Shown here one piece after another: positions 15,326-21,391 of a stretch of DNA of 22,516 nucleotides. The position numbers were made by a program, and so were the translations under genes. Below the pieces are notes generated by a model, which worked only from the letters and a program-made list of their open reading frames with translations, searched no databases and was not told the origin of the DNA. Source of the stretch: a virus; the IMG/VR virus record IMGVR_UViG_3300006641_000199, positions 1 through 22,516 of that record. One strand, 5' to 3'. The stretch's first letter is position 1. Each line of letters begins with the position of its first letter.

Positions 15326-15658
15326 ATGAGTGAATTTCCTCCAGATCATAAAGAACCAAACTTTATAATGCCTATTATACTCTTAGTAGTTTTAATAGCT
15401 AGTATTGTAGGGTGTTTCTTTTTGTTTAAGCCAGAACCTGCCAAAACACGAAACACATCTTCATCAGTTGTTCACGATATTAAACGAGATAATCTTCCAA
15501 TTCTCATTGTCTTCACTGACACCACAGATGATGGTCGTCCTATGTACAGCGTAATCTTACCAGATAGCACTGCTTTAGATTGCATGTATCCAGAAGAAAT
15601 TGCAGAAAGCCTTAATAAAGGCAAATGGCAATATGATGAAGATTTGAGAGTTCAGTAA
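15326..15658 (+). CDS. Single-pass membrane protein with periplasmic domain
   Basis: The 110-residue product starts at MSEFPPDHKEPNF. An upstream in-frame ATG at 15257 lies in the terminator-like stretch and is disfavoured. One membrane helix (about 15-34, MPIILLVVLIASIVGCFFLF) is followed by a linker and a small alpha/beta domain (LPILIVFTDTTDDGRPMYSV and onwards to EEIAESLNKGKWQYDEDL). An N-in/C-out orientation is likely. The function is unknown. It is part of a run of small envelope proteins at 14.9-15.9 kb. Confidence 0.7.
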   Translation: MSEFPPDHKEPNFIMPIILLVVLIASIVGCFFLFKPEPAKTRNTSSSVVHDIKRDNLPILIVFTDTTDDGRPMYSVILPDSTALDCMYPEEIAESLNKGKWQYDEDLRVQ

Positions 15659-15708
15659 ATTTTTTGTATTTTTTATTGTAAACGTTTATTTAAACAAAAA
15701 ACCCAGTT

Positions 15709-15855
15709 ATGAAGAAAATTCTAGTTTTTGCAGCTTTAGTAACAACATTTGCTGCTTGTTCTGATGCAGTCTCTACAGATGAGACAGGAACGACCACAGA
15801 CACCACAATCGTTAAAACAGATAGCACAGTGGTAACAGTGGATAGCGTTAAGTAA
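15709..15855 (+). CDS. Small lipoprotein
   Basis: The 48-residue protein starts MKKILVFAALVTTFAACSDA. The short leader ends in FAAC, so lipidation at Cys17 by the host lipoprotein pathway is expected. The mature part is a Thr/Asp/Ser/Val-rich tail (DETGTTTDTTIVKTDSTVVT) with no fold apparent. Tiny lipoproteins of this composition are common in Bacteroidota. In a phage, surface lipoproteins may block receptors against superinfection, but this is only a possibility. A clear terminator follows 23 nt after the stop. Confidence 0.75.
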   Translation: MKKILVFAALVTTFAACSDAVSTDETGTTTDTTIVKTDSTVVTVDSVK

Positions 15856-15878
15856 GCGCTTACAGCCAAGTAAACAGA

Positions 15879-15913
15879 AGCCCTTGATGTAATAGTCAGG
15901 GGCTTTATTTTTT
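15879..15913 (+). terminator. Intrinsic terminator after the lipoprotein gene
   Basis: AGCCCTTGA (15879-15887) pairs with TCAGGGGCT (15896-15904) over 9 bp including one G-U, followed by TTATTTTTT. Confidence 0.88.
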
Positions 15914-15961
15914 AACAGCTCAGATTTGCACCCCCATCATACCACTATATTATATAGTTAC

Positions 15962-15969
15962 TATGTTTG
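15962..15969 (+). promoter_or_regulatory. Candidate -7 promoter element
   Basis: TATGTTTG matches the Bacteroidota -7 box TAnnTTTG, 33 nt before the next start codon and just after a terminator. No TTTG lies at the expected 19-nt spacing upstream, so support is partial. Confidence 0.35.
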
Positions 15970-16002
15970 TAGCTCATTTCTGCGCCCCCTAAATCCTTTA
16001 AA

Positions 16003-16281
16003 ATGGAACATGAATTGTTAGTGCTATTAGCAAGCACAATGACAAAAGATCAGATTATTGATCGTATAGAAGAAGCAATCAGTGAATATAAACAAGCTGA
16101 ACTTATTGGTGATGAAAAAGAGATACATATAAAAGCACATCATTTAGCTATGTCTTGTAATTTGTTTTTGATGAATATGGTGACAGATGGTGATATGAAA
16201 AAAGCCATGGGCACTATTCAAAAGATTCACAAAATGCGTGATAGAGATAAAATCTTTGATATTGATAATAAAAAGAACTAA
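16003..16281 (+). CDS. Helical hypothetical protein
   Basis: The 92-residue, almost entirely helical protein begins MEHELLVLLASTMTKDQIID. It continues with RIEEAISEYKQAELIGDE and a His/Ala helix, and ends in a basic MRDRDKIFDIDNKKN tail. It has no membrane segment or metal site. It is the only protein gene between a terminator and a 200-nt structured gap. Function unknown. Confidence 0.7.
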   Translation: MEHELLVLLASTMTKDQIIDRIEEAISEYKQAELIGDEKEIHIKAHHLAMSCNLFLMNMVTDGDMKKAMGTIQKIHKMRDRDKIFDIDNKKN

Positions 16282-16282
16282 A

Positions 16283-16486
16283 GATACGTTCTGTTTCACA
16301 AACAGATAGTGTATCCACCATGATGAGAAACAGAGTTGTTCTCTGTATGGATTTGCTCGTATAACAAGGTTATACCAAGATGATAACTTTAACTACAATC
16401 TATTCCTAACCTCCATCTGTGAAGAACAAGACGAGGGACAGCCACAACACCTGTAAGCTGGATAAATTAGGGTGTTATATTTTTAT
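16283..16486 (+). ncRNA. Candidate structured RNA ending in a weak terminator
   Basis: No ORF is seen in this 200-nt gap. Helices include GATAC/GTATC (16283-16287 with 16311-16315) enclosing CTGTTT-CAC-AAACAG (16291-16305). CCAT/ATGG (16318-16321 with 16347-16350) encloses ACAGAG/CTCTGT (16330-16335 with 16341-16346). GTATAAC-AAG-GTTATAC spans 16359-16375, and AGATG/CATCT is longer range. It ends with AACACC/GGTGTT (16446-16451 with 16471-16476) before a T-rich stretch. It could instead be the structured leader of the next gene. Confidence 0.5.
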
Positions 16487-16512
16487 TGTTTAACTCAAAA
16501 CTATTTATAAAC

Positions 16513-16671
16513 ATGAAAAAGTTAGAAAACTTTTTAGCTGGTATTATTATTGGTGGATTAATATGCATGGTAGCACATGGATTAACATCATGCTCTAGTA
16601 CAAAGAATGGCTATGGGTGTCGTGGGAATGAGTCATGGAGTCATATGGTTAAACGCATAAATTCTAACTAA
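16513..16671 (+). CDS. Small lipoprotein
   Basis: The 52-residue protein starts at MKKLENFLAGIIIGGLICMV; an in-frame ATG at 16486 lies in the upstream T-rich terminator-like region and is unlikely. The hydrophobic leader ends in LTSC, making Cys27 the probable lipidation site. The mature tail STKNGYGCRGNESWSHMVKR is short and contains one further Cys. Its TAA overlaps the ATG of the next gene. Function unknown. Confidence 0.7.
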   Translation: MKKLENFLAGIIIGGLICMVAHGLTSCSSTKNGYGCRGNESWSHMVKRINSN

Positions 16672-16958
16672 TGGGAAAAATGAAAGAAATATTTATTGAT
16701 CAAATGAATCAACAGCGCAATATGCCTGATGATACAGATTGGGATGCTCCAACGTTTGATTCTGCAGGATATACAGAAGCTGATAGAATGGCTGATGATT
16801 ATTATCAAAACCAATACAATCAGAATCAGTTAGACCCACCACCTAATGAAATTAACACTGAAACAGGTAAAATGATGTGGGAGATAAAAGGATACAAAAT
16901 TTGGGCAGATAATTATCAGCAAGCTTTACAATTAGTATCTGTTATTGAATCATTTTAA
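16671..16958 (+). CDS. Acidic Asn/Gln-rich hypothetical protein
   Basis: The 95-residue protein starts at an ATG overlapping the previous stop (TAATG). The N-terminal two thirds is acidic and rich in Asn, Gln, Asp and Tyr (ADDYYQNQYNQNQLDPPPNE) and probably disordered. The last 30 residues (KMMWEIKGYKIWADNYQQAL and onward) look like a small folded unit. The coupled start indicates co-translation with the lipoprotein gene. No family was recognised. Confidence 0.7.
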   Translation: MGKMKEIFIDQMNQQRNMPDDTDWDAPTFDSAGYTEADRMADDYYQNQYNQNQLDPPPNEINTETGKMMWEIKGYKIWADNYQQALQLVSVIESF

Positions 16959-16959
16959 T

Positions 16960-17142
16960 ATGAAGGTTATGAAGCATATCAAAGAAATATTGTTTGGTGT
17001 AAGAGCACAGGGACAACCTGTACCTCCTCCAACATTTAAAACAACAGAAGTAATAAATAGACCCACCATAGATAAATGGACTAAAGAAGTAAACTTTGGT
17101 TCACGATATGGGCACAGAGGTTCATTCTATCAAAGAAGCTGA
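16960..17142 (+). CDS. Small basic hypothetical protein
   Basis: The 60-residue product starts at MKVMKHIKEILFGVRAQGQP. ATG choices are 16945 (overlaps the previous gene), 16960 (2 nt after its stop, preferred) and 16969. After an amphipathic N-terminal helix comes a Pro-rich segment (PVPPPTFKTTEVINRPTIDK), then an Arg/Gly/Tyr-rich tail (RYGHRGSFYQRS), suggesting a disordered, binding-type protein. No family was recognised. The structured gap begins right after its stop. Confidence 0.6.
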   Translation: MKVMKHIKEILFGVRAQGQPVPPPTFKTTEVINRPTIDKWTKEVNFGSRYGHRGSFYQRS

Positions 17143-17143
17143 A

Positions 17144-17380
17144 GCTAGCAAGAGCTAGCATATAGGTCACACACTTGGCCTTGAGCATTTGGTACTAAGA
17201 TACTGATCAACTATGTGTATGTGTCTAGACAAGAATCTAGGCTAATCAGGGATGAATAACGATAACCTGTAATGATGAATAACCATTGTCATTCCCTAGT
17301 CTGGGTTGCACCTTTGGGCTTACACTACTCTATCTAAATGCATTACGACATGTTAGAATGAGATAGTTACTGGACACATG
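17144..17380 (+). ncRNA. Candidate structured RNA, about 240 nt
   Basis: No ORF is seen. Visible helices are GCTAGC-AAGA-GCTAGC (17144-17159), ACACAC with TGTGT segments (17169-17174 with about 17213-17223), and CTAGA/TCTAG (about 17225-17240). AGGGA-TGA/TCA-T-TCCCT brackets 17248-17296, and CTATCT/AGATAG spans about 17330-17366. A 10-nt direct repeat GATGAATAAC occurs within the AGGGA arm. A good intrinsic terminator lies immediately downstream, which supports an independent transcript. The precise ends are unknown. Confidence 0.5.
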
Positions 17381-17410
17381 CAGGGTGGGTGAAGCCCTGT
17401 ATTTTTTTTC
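17381..17410 (+). terminator. Intrinsic terminator of the 17.1-17.4 kb RNA
   Basis: CAGGG/CCCTG (17381-17385 with 17395-17399, loop TGGGTGAAG) is followed by TA and eight T residues. It lies only 13 nt before the next start codon, so it may also attenuate that gene. Confidence 0.75.
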
Positions 17411-17422
17411 TAAAACAGTATT

Positions 17423-17704
17423 ATGAAAAATGCTAGAATCAAAGATGGGTTTGGTATGGTTTCTAATACTGTTATTAGAGATGCTGACCTATCTTTAAAA
17501 GAGAAAGGATTATATGCTTATTTAGCAACTTATGCTAATAGTAAAACAAATGAGTGTACTGTTGGTATAGATAAAATGGCAAGCGAGTGTGGAATAGATC
17601 AATCCACTATAAAAAGAATTTTAAAGACGTTGAAAGAAAAACGTGTAATTTTAAGAGTGCAAAGAGGTATTAATACCACAGCAATAACAATATTACTTAA
17701 ATAA
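17423..17704 (+). CDS. Helix-turn-helix protein (replication-initiator-type domain)
   Basis: The 93-residue protein begins MKNARIKDGFGMVSNTVIRD. The segment LSLKEKGLYAYLATYANSKT and the following EC-T-V-GIDKMASECGIDQSTIKRILKTLKEKRVI (about 44-78) form a classic winged helix-turn-helix of the HTH_36 type. This type is found at the N-terminus of plasmid and phage replication initiators and in some regulators. Only the DNA-binding domain is present, so a regulatory role is more likely than replication initiation. A terminator-like hairpin just upstream could make its expression conditional. Confidence 0.8.
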   Translation: MKNARIKDGFGMVSNTVIRDADLSLKEKGLYAYLATYANSKTNECTVGIDKMASECGIDQSTIKRILKTLKEKRVILRVQRGINTTAITILLK

Positions 17705-17715
17705 AACCTGGAGAC

Positions 17716-17916
17716 ATGGCAAACAAGTCAAAGAAGGGATTCAATGGAACTCCCAAAGCAAGAGATCGTAGATCACGTGTTGTTACACGTTTAGAAGCGC
17801 AACTCAAGTCTGGTGTAAGATCACCACTCAGAGATGAAAAATTTGAAGTTCCTTTAAAGGAATCAGATATTGCAAGAATTGAAAAAGAATTGTCCATTTT
17901 AAAAACTCGTATATGA
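17716..17916 (+). CDS. Small basic hypothetical protein
   Basis: The 66-residue product begins MANKSKKGFNGTPKARDRRS. The N-terminal half is strongly basic with several Arg/Lys pairs. The C-terminal half (VPLKESDIARIEKELSILKT) is a predicted amphipathic helix. A nucleic-acid-binding role is plausible from composition. Its stop overlaps the next start in an ATGA junction, so the two are translationally coupled. Confidence 0.7.
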   Translation: MANKSKKGFNGTPKARDRRSRVVTRLEAQLKSGVRSPLRDEKFEVPLKESDIARIEKELSILKTRI

Positions 17917-18176
17917 CACAAAAATTCTTTTTAAAGATTGATGCAGAGTCACCAGATGGTGAAGCTGTCAAATGCGAGACTAGAGTGAAAGTTGAATGCT
18001 CTGGTCAGATGGCTGTAGCAGTGCTTGCTAATTTAATACAAGAAGATAAAAATCTTAGAAAGCTTATTACAGAAGCATTGCTTTTAGCAATGGAAGATGG
18101 TATTGATGTTCAAAAGATCACAGATGAAGAGTATGTAAAGCGTGGAGGAGATAGTGATTCAGATATAGAATTGTAG
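17913..18176 (+). CDS. Small acidic hypothetical protein
   Basis: The 87-residue protein begins MTQKFFLKIDAESPDGEAVK. It has a beta-strand pair (VKCETRVKVECSG) followed by two helices (MAVAVLANLIQEDKNLRKLI, then EALLLAMEDG) and an acidic tail (GGDSDSDIEL). It is translationally coupled to the preceding basic protein, so the two could form a charge-complementary pair; this is inference. The tRNA-Arg gene begins 9 nt after its stop. Confidence 0.7.
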   Translation: MTQKFFLKIDAESPDGEAVKCETRVKVECSGQMAVAVLANLIQEDKNLRKLITEALLLAMEDGIDVQKITDEEYVKRGGDSDSDIEL

Positions 18177-18184
18177 ATGTTGAA

Positions 18185-18258
<74 letters not shown>

Positions 18259-18275
18259 CAATAAAGAGCAAGTAT

Positions 18276-18514
18276 CAGGTATGGGGACAAACCCTAGCAT
18301 TATGTACTTGTACGATAATATTAGAACCTGTCCCCACCTTAAGTTATTAGCATGATTAGAAGAGCCATAATCGTATAGATTAGAGGACAATTGATATACT
18401 ATGAACACATTAGTAGAATCTTGACATGATCAAAAAGGCCTGAGGTTTGAAGCTGTAAGTAATTATGGAATCTATGATCCAAAGACATAGAAACTATGTC
18501 CTTCTAATATGCTA
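18276..18514 (+). ncRNA. Two-module structured RNA between tRNA-Arg and tRNA-like
   Basis: No ORF is seen. Module 1 is an extended hairpin: AGG + TGGGGACA (18277-18289, 2-nt bulge) pairs with TGTCCCCA + CCT (18329-18339), with inner ATTAT/ATAAT pairs. Module 2 is closed by 14 bp with one bulge, TAGCAT + ATTAGAAG (18348-18362) with CTTCTAAT + ATGCTA (18501-18514). Inside is a GACATAG-AAA-CTATGTC hairpin (18484-18500). Two further 7-bp pairings cross each other: 18365-18371 with 18462-18468, and 18375-18381 with 18469-18475. This crossing means either a pseudoknot or two alternative folds. Confidence 0.5.
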
Positions 18515-18524
18515 TCTTTGTAAT

Positions 18525-18598
18525 AGTCAAGTAGCTCCAACATAATAGAGCCCTTACTTGTAGTAGGGAGTGTATGGGAGAATGACCCATCTTGACTA
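18525..18598 (+). tRNA. tRNA-Thr(UGU)-like cloverleaf with aberrant D- and T-loops
   Basis: All stems have canonical lengths. The acceptor AGTCAAG/CTTGACT is perfect. TA is at positions 8-9 and the D-stem is GCTC/GAGC. The anticodon stem CCTTA/TAGGG (one G-U) carries the loop CTTGTAG, giving anticodon UGU. The variable loop has 5 nt, and the T-stem is ATGGG/CCCAT. However, the T-loop is AGAATGA rather than TTCRANY and the D-loop CAACATAATA lacks the GG pair, so the normal tRNA elbow cannot form; nucleotide 26 also seems missing. It may be a decaying tRNA, a tRNA mimic, or a processing element next to the tmRNA. It starts 10 nt before the tmRNA ends of processing would be expected. Confidence 0.55.
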
Positions 18599-18607
18599 TA
18601 CTTTTAT

Positions 18608-19071
18608 GGGGGTGCCTGGATTTGACAGCAAAGAGTAGGTATCATCACATGCGAGGCGCAGTCAGTAGCCAAACCAACTGATTAAAAACAAAGGACAACT
18701 CAAACAATGTTGAACTTTCTGAGTATACCATCGACAGTCTGCTTGCAGAATTGTCTGGTGCTGAGCTTGAATTAGCTTAATCAGAGGAGCAGCCATGCTT
18801 TGCAACAGAAAATGGTAATGTAAAGACATAGGGTCTTCCTGTGACACTGACCATCCAAGACTATATGATGTAAAAAGAAAGCACAAGTGGACTTTTCCTA
18901 GTTTCAAGACACATTAGAAAAAAAACTAGGTGGTGGTTGCTAACCAATAGCCCCAATTACTGTGCAGAAATAACGTGGGTTCACCCACTTGATTGTTTCA
19001 GTACTAAGCATGTAACTAAATGGTGGTATTGACGATTTGTTTGGACGAGGGTTCGACTCCCTCCACCTCCA
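18608..19071 (+). ncRNA. ssrA: Transfer-messenger RNA (tmRNA)
   Basis: tmRNA rescues stalled ribosomes and tags the nascent peptide for proteolysis. The 5' end GGGGGTGCCTGGATTTGACAGC-like start (18608 on) carries the Bacteroidota signature TTTGACAGC. It pairs with CACCTCC (19064-19070), leaving discriminator A at 19071. The 3' part has GACTAAGCATGTA and the T-arm GAGGG-TTCGACT-CCCTC (19047-19063). The likely tag frame runs from about GAC at 18694 to TAA at 18778-18780, starting DNSNNVELSEY and ending GAELELA. At about 28 codons it is far longer than the roughly 9-11 residues typical of Bacteroidota. At 464 nt the RNA is longer than usual. CCA is not encoded. Confidence 0.93.
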
Positions 19072-19072
19072 C

Positions 19073-19110
19073 GACTAGATAGGATAGAAATATCCTAGAG
19101 GCTCTAGTTT
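19073..19110 (+). other. GNRA-capped hairpin directly after tmRNA
   Basis: ACTAGA/TCTAGT encloses TAGGATA-GAAA-TATCCTA, a perfect 7-bp stem with a GAAA tetraloop, beginning two bases after the tmRNA discriminator. It may guide 3'-end processing or be a small stable RNA. Confidence 0.6.
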
Positions 19111-19127
19111 AAATAGGATTTGGATTA

Positions 19128-19157
19128 ATAAAAGCCTTTGTTTCTACAAGGGCTTTT
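19128..19157 (+). terminator. Intrinsic terminator of the tRNA/tmRNA transcript
   Basis: AAAGCCTTTG pairs with CAAGGGCTTT over 10 bp (one G-U, loop TTTCTA), ending in a run of six T residues. It closes the RNA-rich transcription unit before the next protein operon. Confidence 0.88.
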
Positions 19158-19188
19158 TTCATTTAATTTATTCACTAAAAATAAAATT

Positions 19189-19533
19189 ATGTACGCAAAG
19201 AAAGTATACAAAGTATACAACACAGAAGCTAAACACGAAACTCATGAGTACACAATCACTCAAGATAGAAACAAAGACAATTATCTTGTAACTACATTAA
19301 GTAGAAGTCATGAAGAGATGTGGTCAGAAGACAACAAAGGTGAAGAATTAATATCTCTTATAGACACAGGAGATGAAGTAACATTTCCTAAAAAGCTATT
19401 TGCAGGTGATGTAGGGTATGATAGATTTGCTGAATTATTCATTCTACTTAGTTTTATAAATAAAACTGAAACTTATGGACTATATAAAGGTAGAATAGAA
19501 CAAGTATATCCTTCTAAAACTTTTGAAATATGA
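19189..19533 (+). CDS. Hypothetical protein, first gene after the RNA region
   Basis: The 114-residue protein starts at MYAKKVYKVYNTEAKHETHE. An in-frame ATG at 19138 falls within the terminator and is rejected. The N-terminal half is beta-rich (HEYTITQDRNKDNYLVTTLS); the C-terminal half includes GYDRFAELFILLSFINKTET. No motif was recognised. Its stop overlaps the next start (ATGA), marking the beginning of a compact operon to 20.7 kb. Confidence 0.7.
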   Translation: MYAKKVYKVYNTEAKHETHEYTITQDRNKDNYLVTTLSRSHEEMWSEDNKGEELISLIDTGDEVTFPKKLFAGDVGYDRFAELFILLSFINKTETYGLYKGRIEQVYPSKTFEI

Positions 19534-19733
19534 CACCAGTACAATGGTTAGATAGATGGTTTAGAGATAATCCTGAAGCTACACATGAAGAAGGCAACAA
19601 AGCTTTAGAACAAGCTTTAGAAATGGAAAAACAACAGCGTTTCTTAGATTATAATGTAGGATACAATGATGCCTCTTGTAATCACATAAATGATGCTGAA
19701 CAATATATACATCAATCAACAAATAATATTTAA
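19530..19733 (+). CDS. Small helical hypothetical protein
   Basis: The 67-residue protein begins MTPVQWLDRWFRDNPEATHE. Its N-terminal Trp-rich helix is followed by an acidic helix (EGNKALEQALEMEKQQRFLD) and a tail with Asn, His and Gln. It is translationally coupled to the preceding gene. No family was recognised. Confidence 0.65.
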   Translation: MTPVQWLDRWFRDNPEATHEEGNKALEQALEMEKQQRFLDYNVGYNDASCNHINDAEQYIHQSTNNI

Positions 19734-19734
19734 A

Positions 19735-20070
19735 ATGGACTTTTATTTATTAGATGAAAATAAGCAACCTTATAAGGTTAGTCTTGAAGAAAGTTACAAG
19801 ATATATCAAGATCCCAATATGAAAATTGTACAACAGGATAAACTTGATAATGGACTTTTTGTATCCACTGTATTTCTTGGTATGGATCATAGCTGGGATC
19901 AAAGCCTTAATCATAAACCAGTGTTATGGGAAACTATGATATTTGATGGCAAAGACGAATATCAAGAAAGATACACATCTTATGAAGATGCTGTAGAAGG
20001 ACATAAAAAGGCGTTGGAAATAGCAAAATTGTATGATAAATCCAACATTAGTACAGAAAACAACAATTAA
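19735..20070 (+). CDS. Conserved phage protein, 'FLGMDHSW...LWETMIF' family
   Basis: The 111-residue protein starts at MDFYLLDENKQPYKV; the ATG at 19690 overlaps the upstream gene and is disfavoured. The core VSTVFLGMDHSWDQS (about residues 43-57), PVLWETMIFDGKDEYQERY (about 62-80) and the following Tyr/Ala/His helix YEDAVEGHKKALEIA match a small protein family found in many phages, including actinobacteriophages. Members carry 'VSTVxLGxDHxxxxxxPLxFETMVF...RYxTxxEAxxGH'. Function is unknown. It is the most widely conserved protein in this accessory operon. Confidence 0.8.
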   Translation: MDFYLLDENKQPYKVSLEESYKIYQDPNMKIVQQDKLDNGLFVSTVFLGMDHSWDQSLNHKPVLWETMIFDGKDEYQERYTSYEDAVEGHKKALEIAKLYDKSNISTENNN

Positions 20071-20089
20071 TGACTGAAAAATCAGACAA

Positions 20090-20677
20090 ATGTATAAACT
20101 GATATTACTATTTGCATTGTATTTTGTTAGTTGTAGTAGTAGTGAAAAACCTAATGAAACTATTGCAAATCCAATTTACAGAACAGCTATTAAATTTAGT
20201 AACGAAAAAACATGGTGGTATGATCCAGCTTATTACAAAATATCATACCCCAATGGCGATGTGCCTTCTGGTGGAGCTTGTACAGACGTAATCATAAGAG
20301 TGTTAAGAGAAAATGGTATGGACTTGCAACAACTCATTCATGAAGATATGTTGGCTCACTTTGATGAATACCCACACAAATGGGGCCTTACTGCACCAGA
20401 TGCAAACATAGACCATAGGAGAGTGCCTAACATTATGAAATACTTTGAAAGAATGGGATATTCTAAACCTACTACTTACAATCTCAATGATTACAAACCT
20501 GGTGATATTATAACATGGATGTTATCTCCTGGCACAACTCATATTGGTATATATTTAGAAAATGGTGATGTTTATCATAATATGGGACCTCAAGCACGAA
20601 TTGATAGAAACTTTTTATTTGAACATCAAATTATTGGACACTATAACATTAAAAAGTATGACACAAGATCAATTTAA
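20090..20677 (+). CDS. DUF1287-like lipoprotein, putative cell-wall hydrolase
   Basis: The 195-residue protein has a short leader ending in VSC (Cys15), so it is probably lipidated and exported. The main domain matches DUF1287 of the NlpC/P60-type papain-like fold: YPNGDVPSGGACTDVIIRVL with candidate nucleophile Cys64. The FDEYPHKWGLTAPDANIDHR stretch follows, then YKPGDIITWMLSPGTTHIGI with candidate catalytic His151, and VYHNMGPQARID near the end. Such enzymes are thought to cut peptide bonds in peptidoglycan, though DUF1287 activity is not firmly established. A phage lipoprotein of this type could aid lysis or modify the wall after infection. It overlaps the next gene by 20 nt. Confidence 0.82.
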   Translation: MYKLILLFALYFVSCSSSEKPNETIANPIYRTAIKFSNEKTWWYDPAYYKISYPNGDVPSGGACTDVIIRVLRENGMDLQQLIHEDMLAHFDEYPHKWGLTAPDANIDHRRVPNIMKYFERMGYSKPTTYNLNDYKPGDIITWMLSPGTTHIGIYLENGDVYHNMGPQARIDRNFLFEHQIIGHYNIKKYDTRSI

Positions 20678-21209
20678 TACTTTAAAGGAGGATTTCATAA
20701 CTAACATCAGAGAGTATGTTACAGAAAATGGAAGTATATTTCCTCACATTAGCATATTTGCTGATGTAAGAAATCCTTCAACTGAAGAAGAAAACATACC
20801 TGCATTAATTCATATTCCAATACCAGATGAGTTAATGATGGATGATGAAGGAAAAGATAAGTTTGTAAATAAAGTTTTTCCTAAAATCGCTGAAGAAGTA
20901 AAAAAGAAATTTGTTCCAACAGCTTTAGCATGGACAGCAGAAGCATGGGTGAGAACAATGGACAAAAACAAAGATTTAGAAAAAACTAATTGGAAAGAAC
21001 TACCTATTGAAAAAGAAGTTGTCATTATCACTATAGAGTCTAATGATGACAAAAAGTGTGTAATATATGATATCATTAGAAATGGTAAACAAATTACACC
21101 TGAAGGAGATATGGTAGATAAAGTAGAGCTTATCGAAGCTAAAAACCTAGCTCATCCAGATGGAATTGGTGGACGATTCTCAGGATTATTTGCTAAACTT
21201 AAAGATTAA
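20658..21209 (+). CDS. Hypothetical protein, 183 residues
   Basis: The start MTQDQFNTLKEDFITNIREY at 20658 overlaps the 3' end of the DUF1287 gene; the upstream in-frame ATG at 20562 would overlap by over 100 nt and is rejected. The protein has alpha/beta character: GSIFPHISIFADVRNPSTEE, then ALIHIPIPDELMMDDEGKDK, then KEVVIITIESNDDKKCVIYD. The C-terminal HPDGIGGRFSGLFAKLKD tail is Gly-rich. No catalytic or binding motif was recognised. Confidence 0.75.
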   Translation: MTQDQFNTLKEDFITNIREYVTENGSIFPHISIFADVRNPSTEEENIPALIHIPIPDELMMDDEGKDKFVNKVFPKIAEEVKKKFVPTALAWTAEAWVRTMDKNKDLEKTNWKELPIEKEVVIITIESNDDKKCVIYDIIRNGKQITPEGDMVDKVELIEAKNLAHPDGIGGRFSGLFAKLKD

Positions 21210-21211
21210 TT

Positions 21212-21391
21212 ATGGACCTTTTTGGAAGAAAAGCTAAAAAACAACTCAAAGAAGCAGAAGAAGCACTAAAAGAGTGTGAGCAAAAACTCATTGAACGCCA
21301 GGAACATATAAATAAAACAAATGCCTACTGGAAAAATAAAATGAGAGAACTTAGAAGAGAAATTACTCCTAATTTAAAGAAAAAGAGTTAA
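21212..21391 (+). CDS. Small coiled-coil protein
   Basis: The 59-residue ORF starts 2 nt after the preceding stop and begins MDLFGRKAKKQLKEAEEALK. It is almost wholly a charged helix with heptad spacing (ECEQKLIERQEHINKTNAYW), ending in a Lys cluster. The close spacing and codon use match its neighbours. Its TAA is the first triplet of the 22-nt element shared with the portal gene's 3' end. Function unknown. Confidence 0.6.
   Translation: MDLFGRKAKKQLKEAEEALKECEQKLIERQEHINKTNAYWKNKMRELRREITPNLKKKS

Noticed and set aside
17231-17290. CRISPR-like repeats (GATGAATAAC twice)
   Set aside because: Only two 10-nt copies within one hairpin arm, with no regular spacer pattern.
18513-18520. TATCTTTG as a promoter for the tRNA-like/tmRNA transcript
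   Set aside because: It matches the -7 box but has no -33 element at the right distance and overlaps the closing stem of the upstream structured RNA.
18662-18907. 81-codon minus-strand ORF
   Set aside because: It lies antisense to the tmRNA, whose structure explains the sequence.
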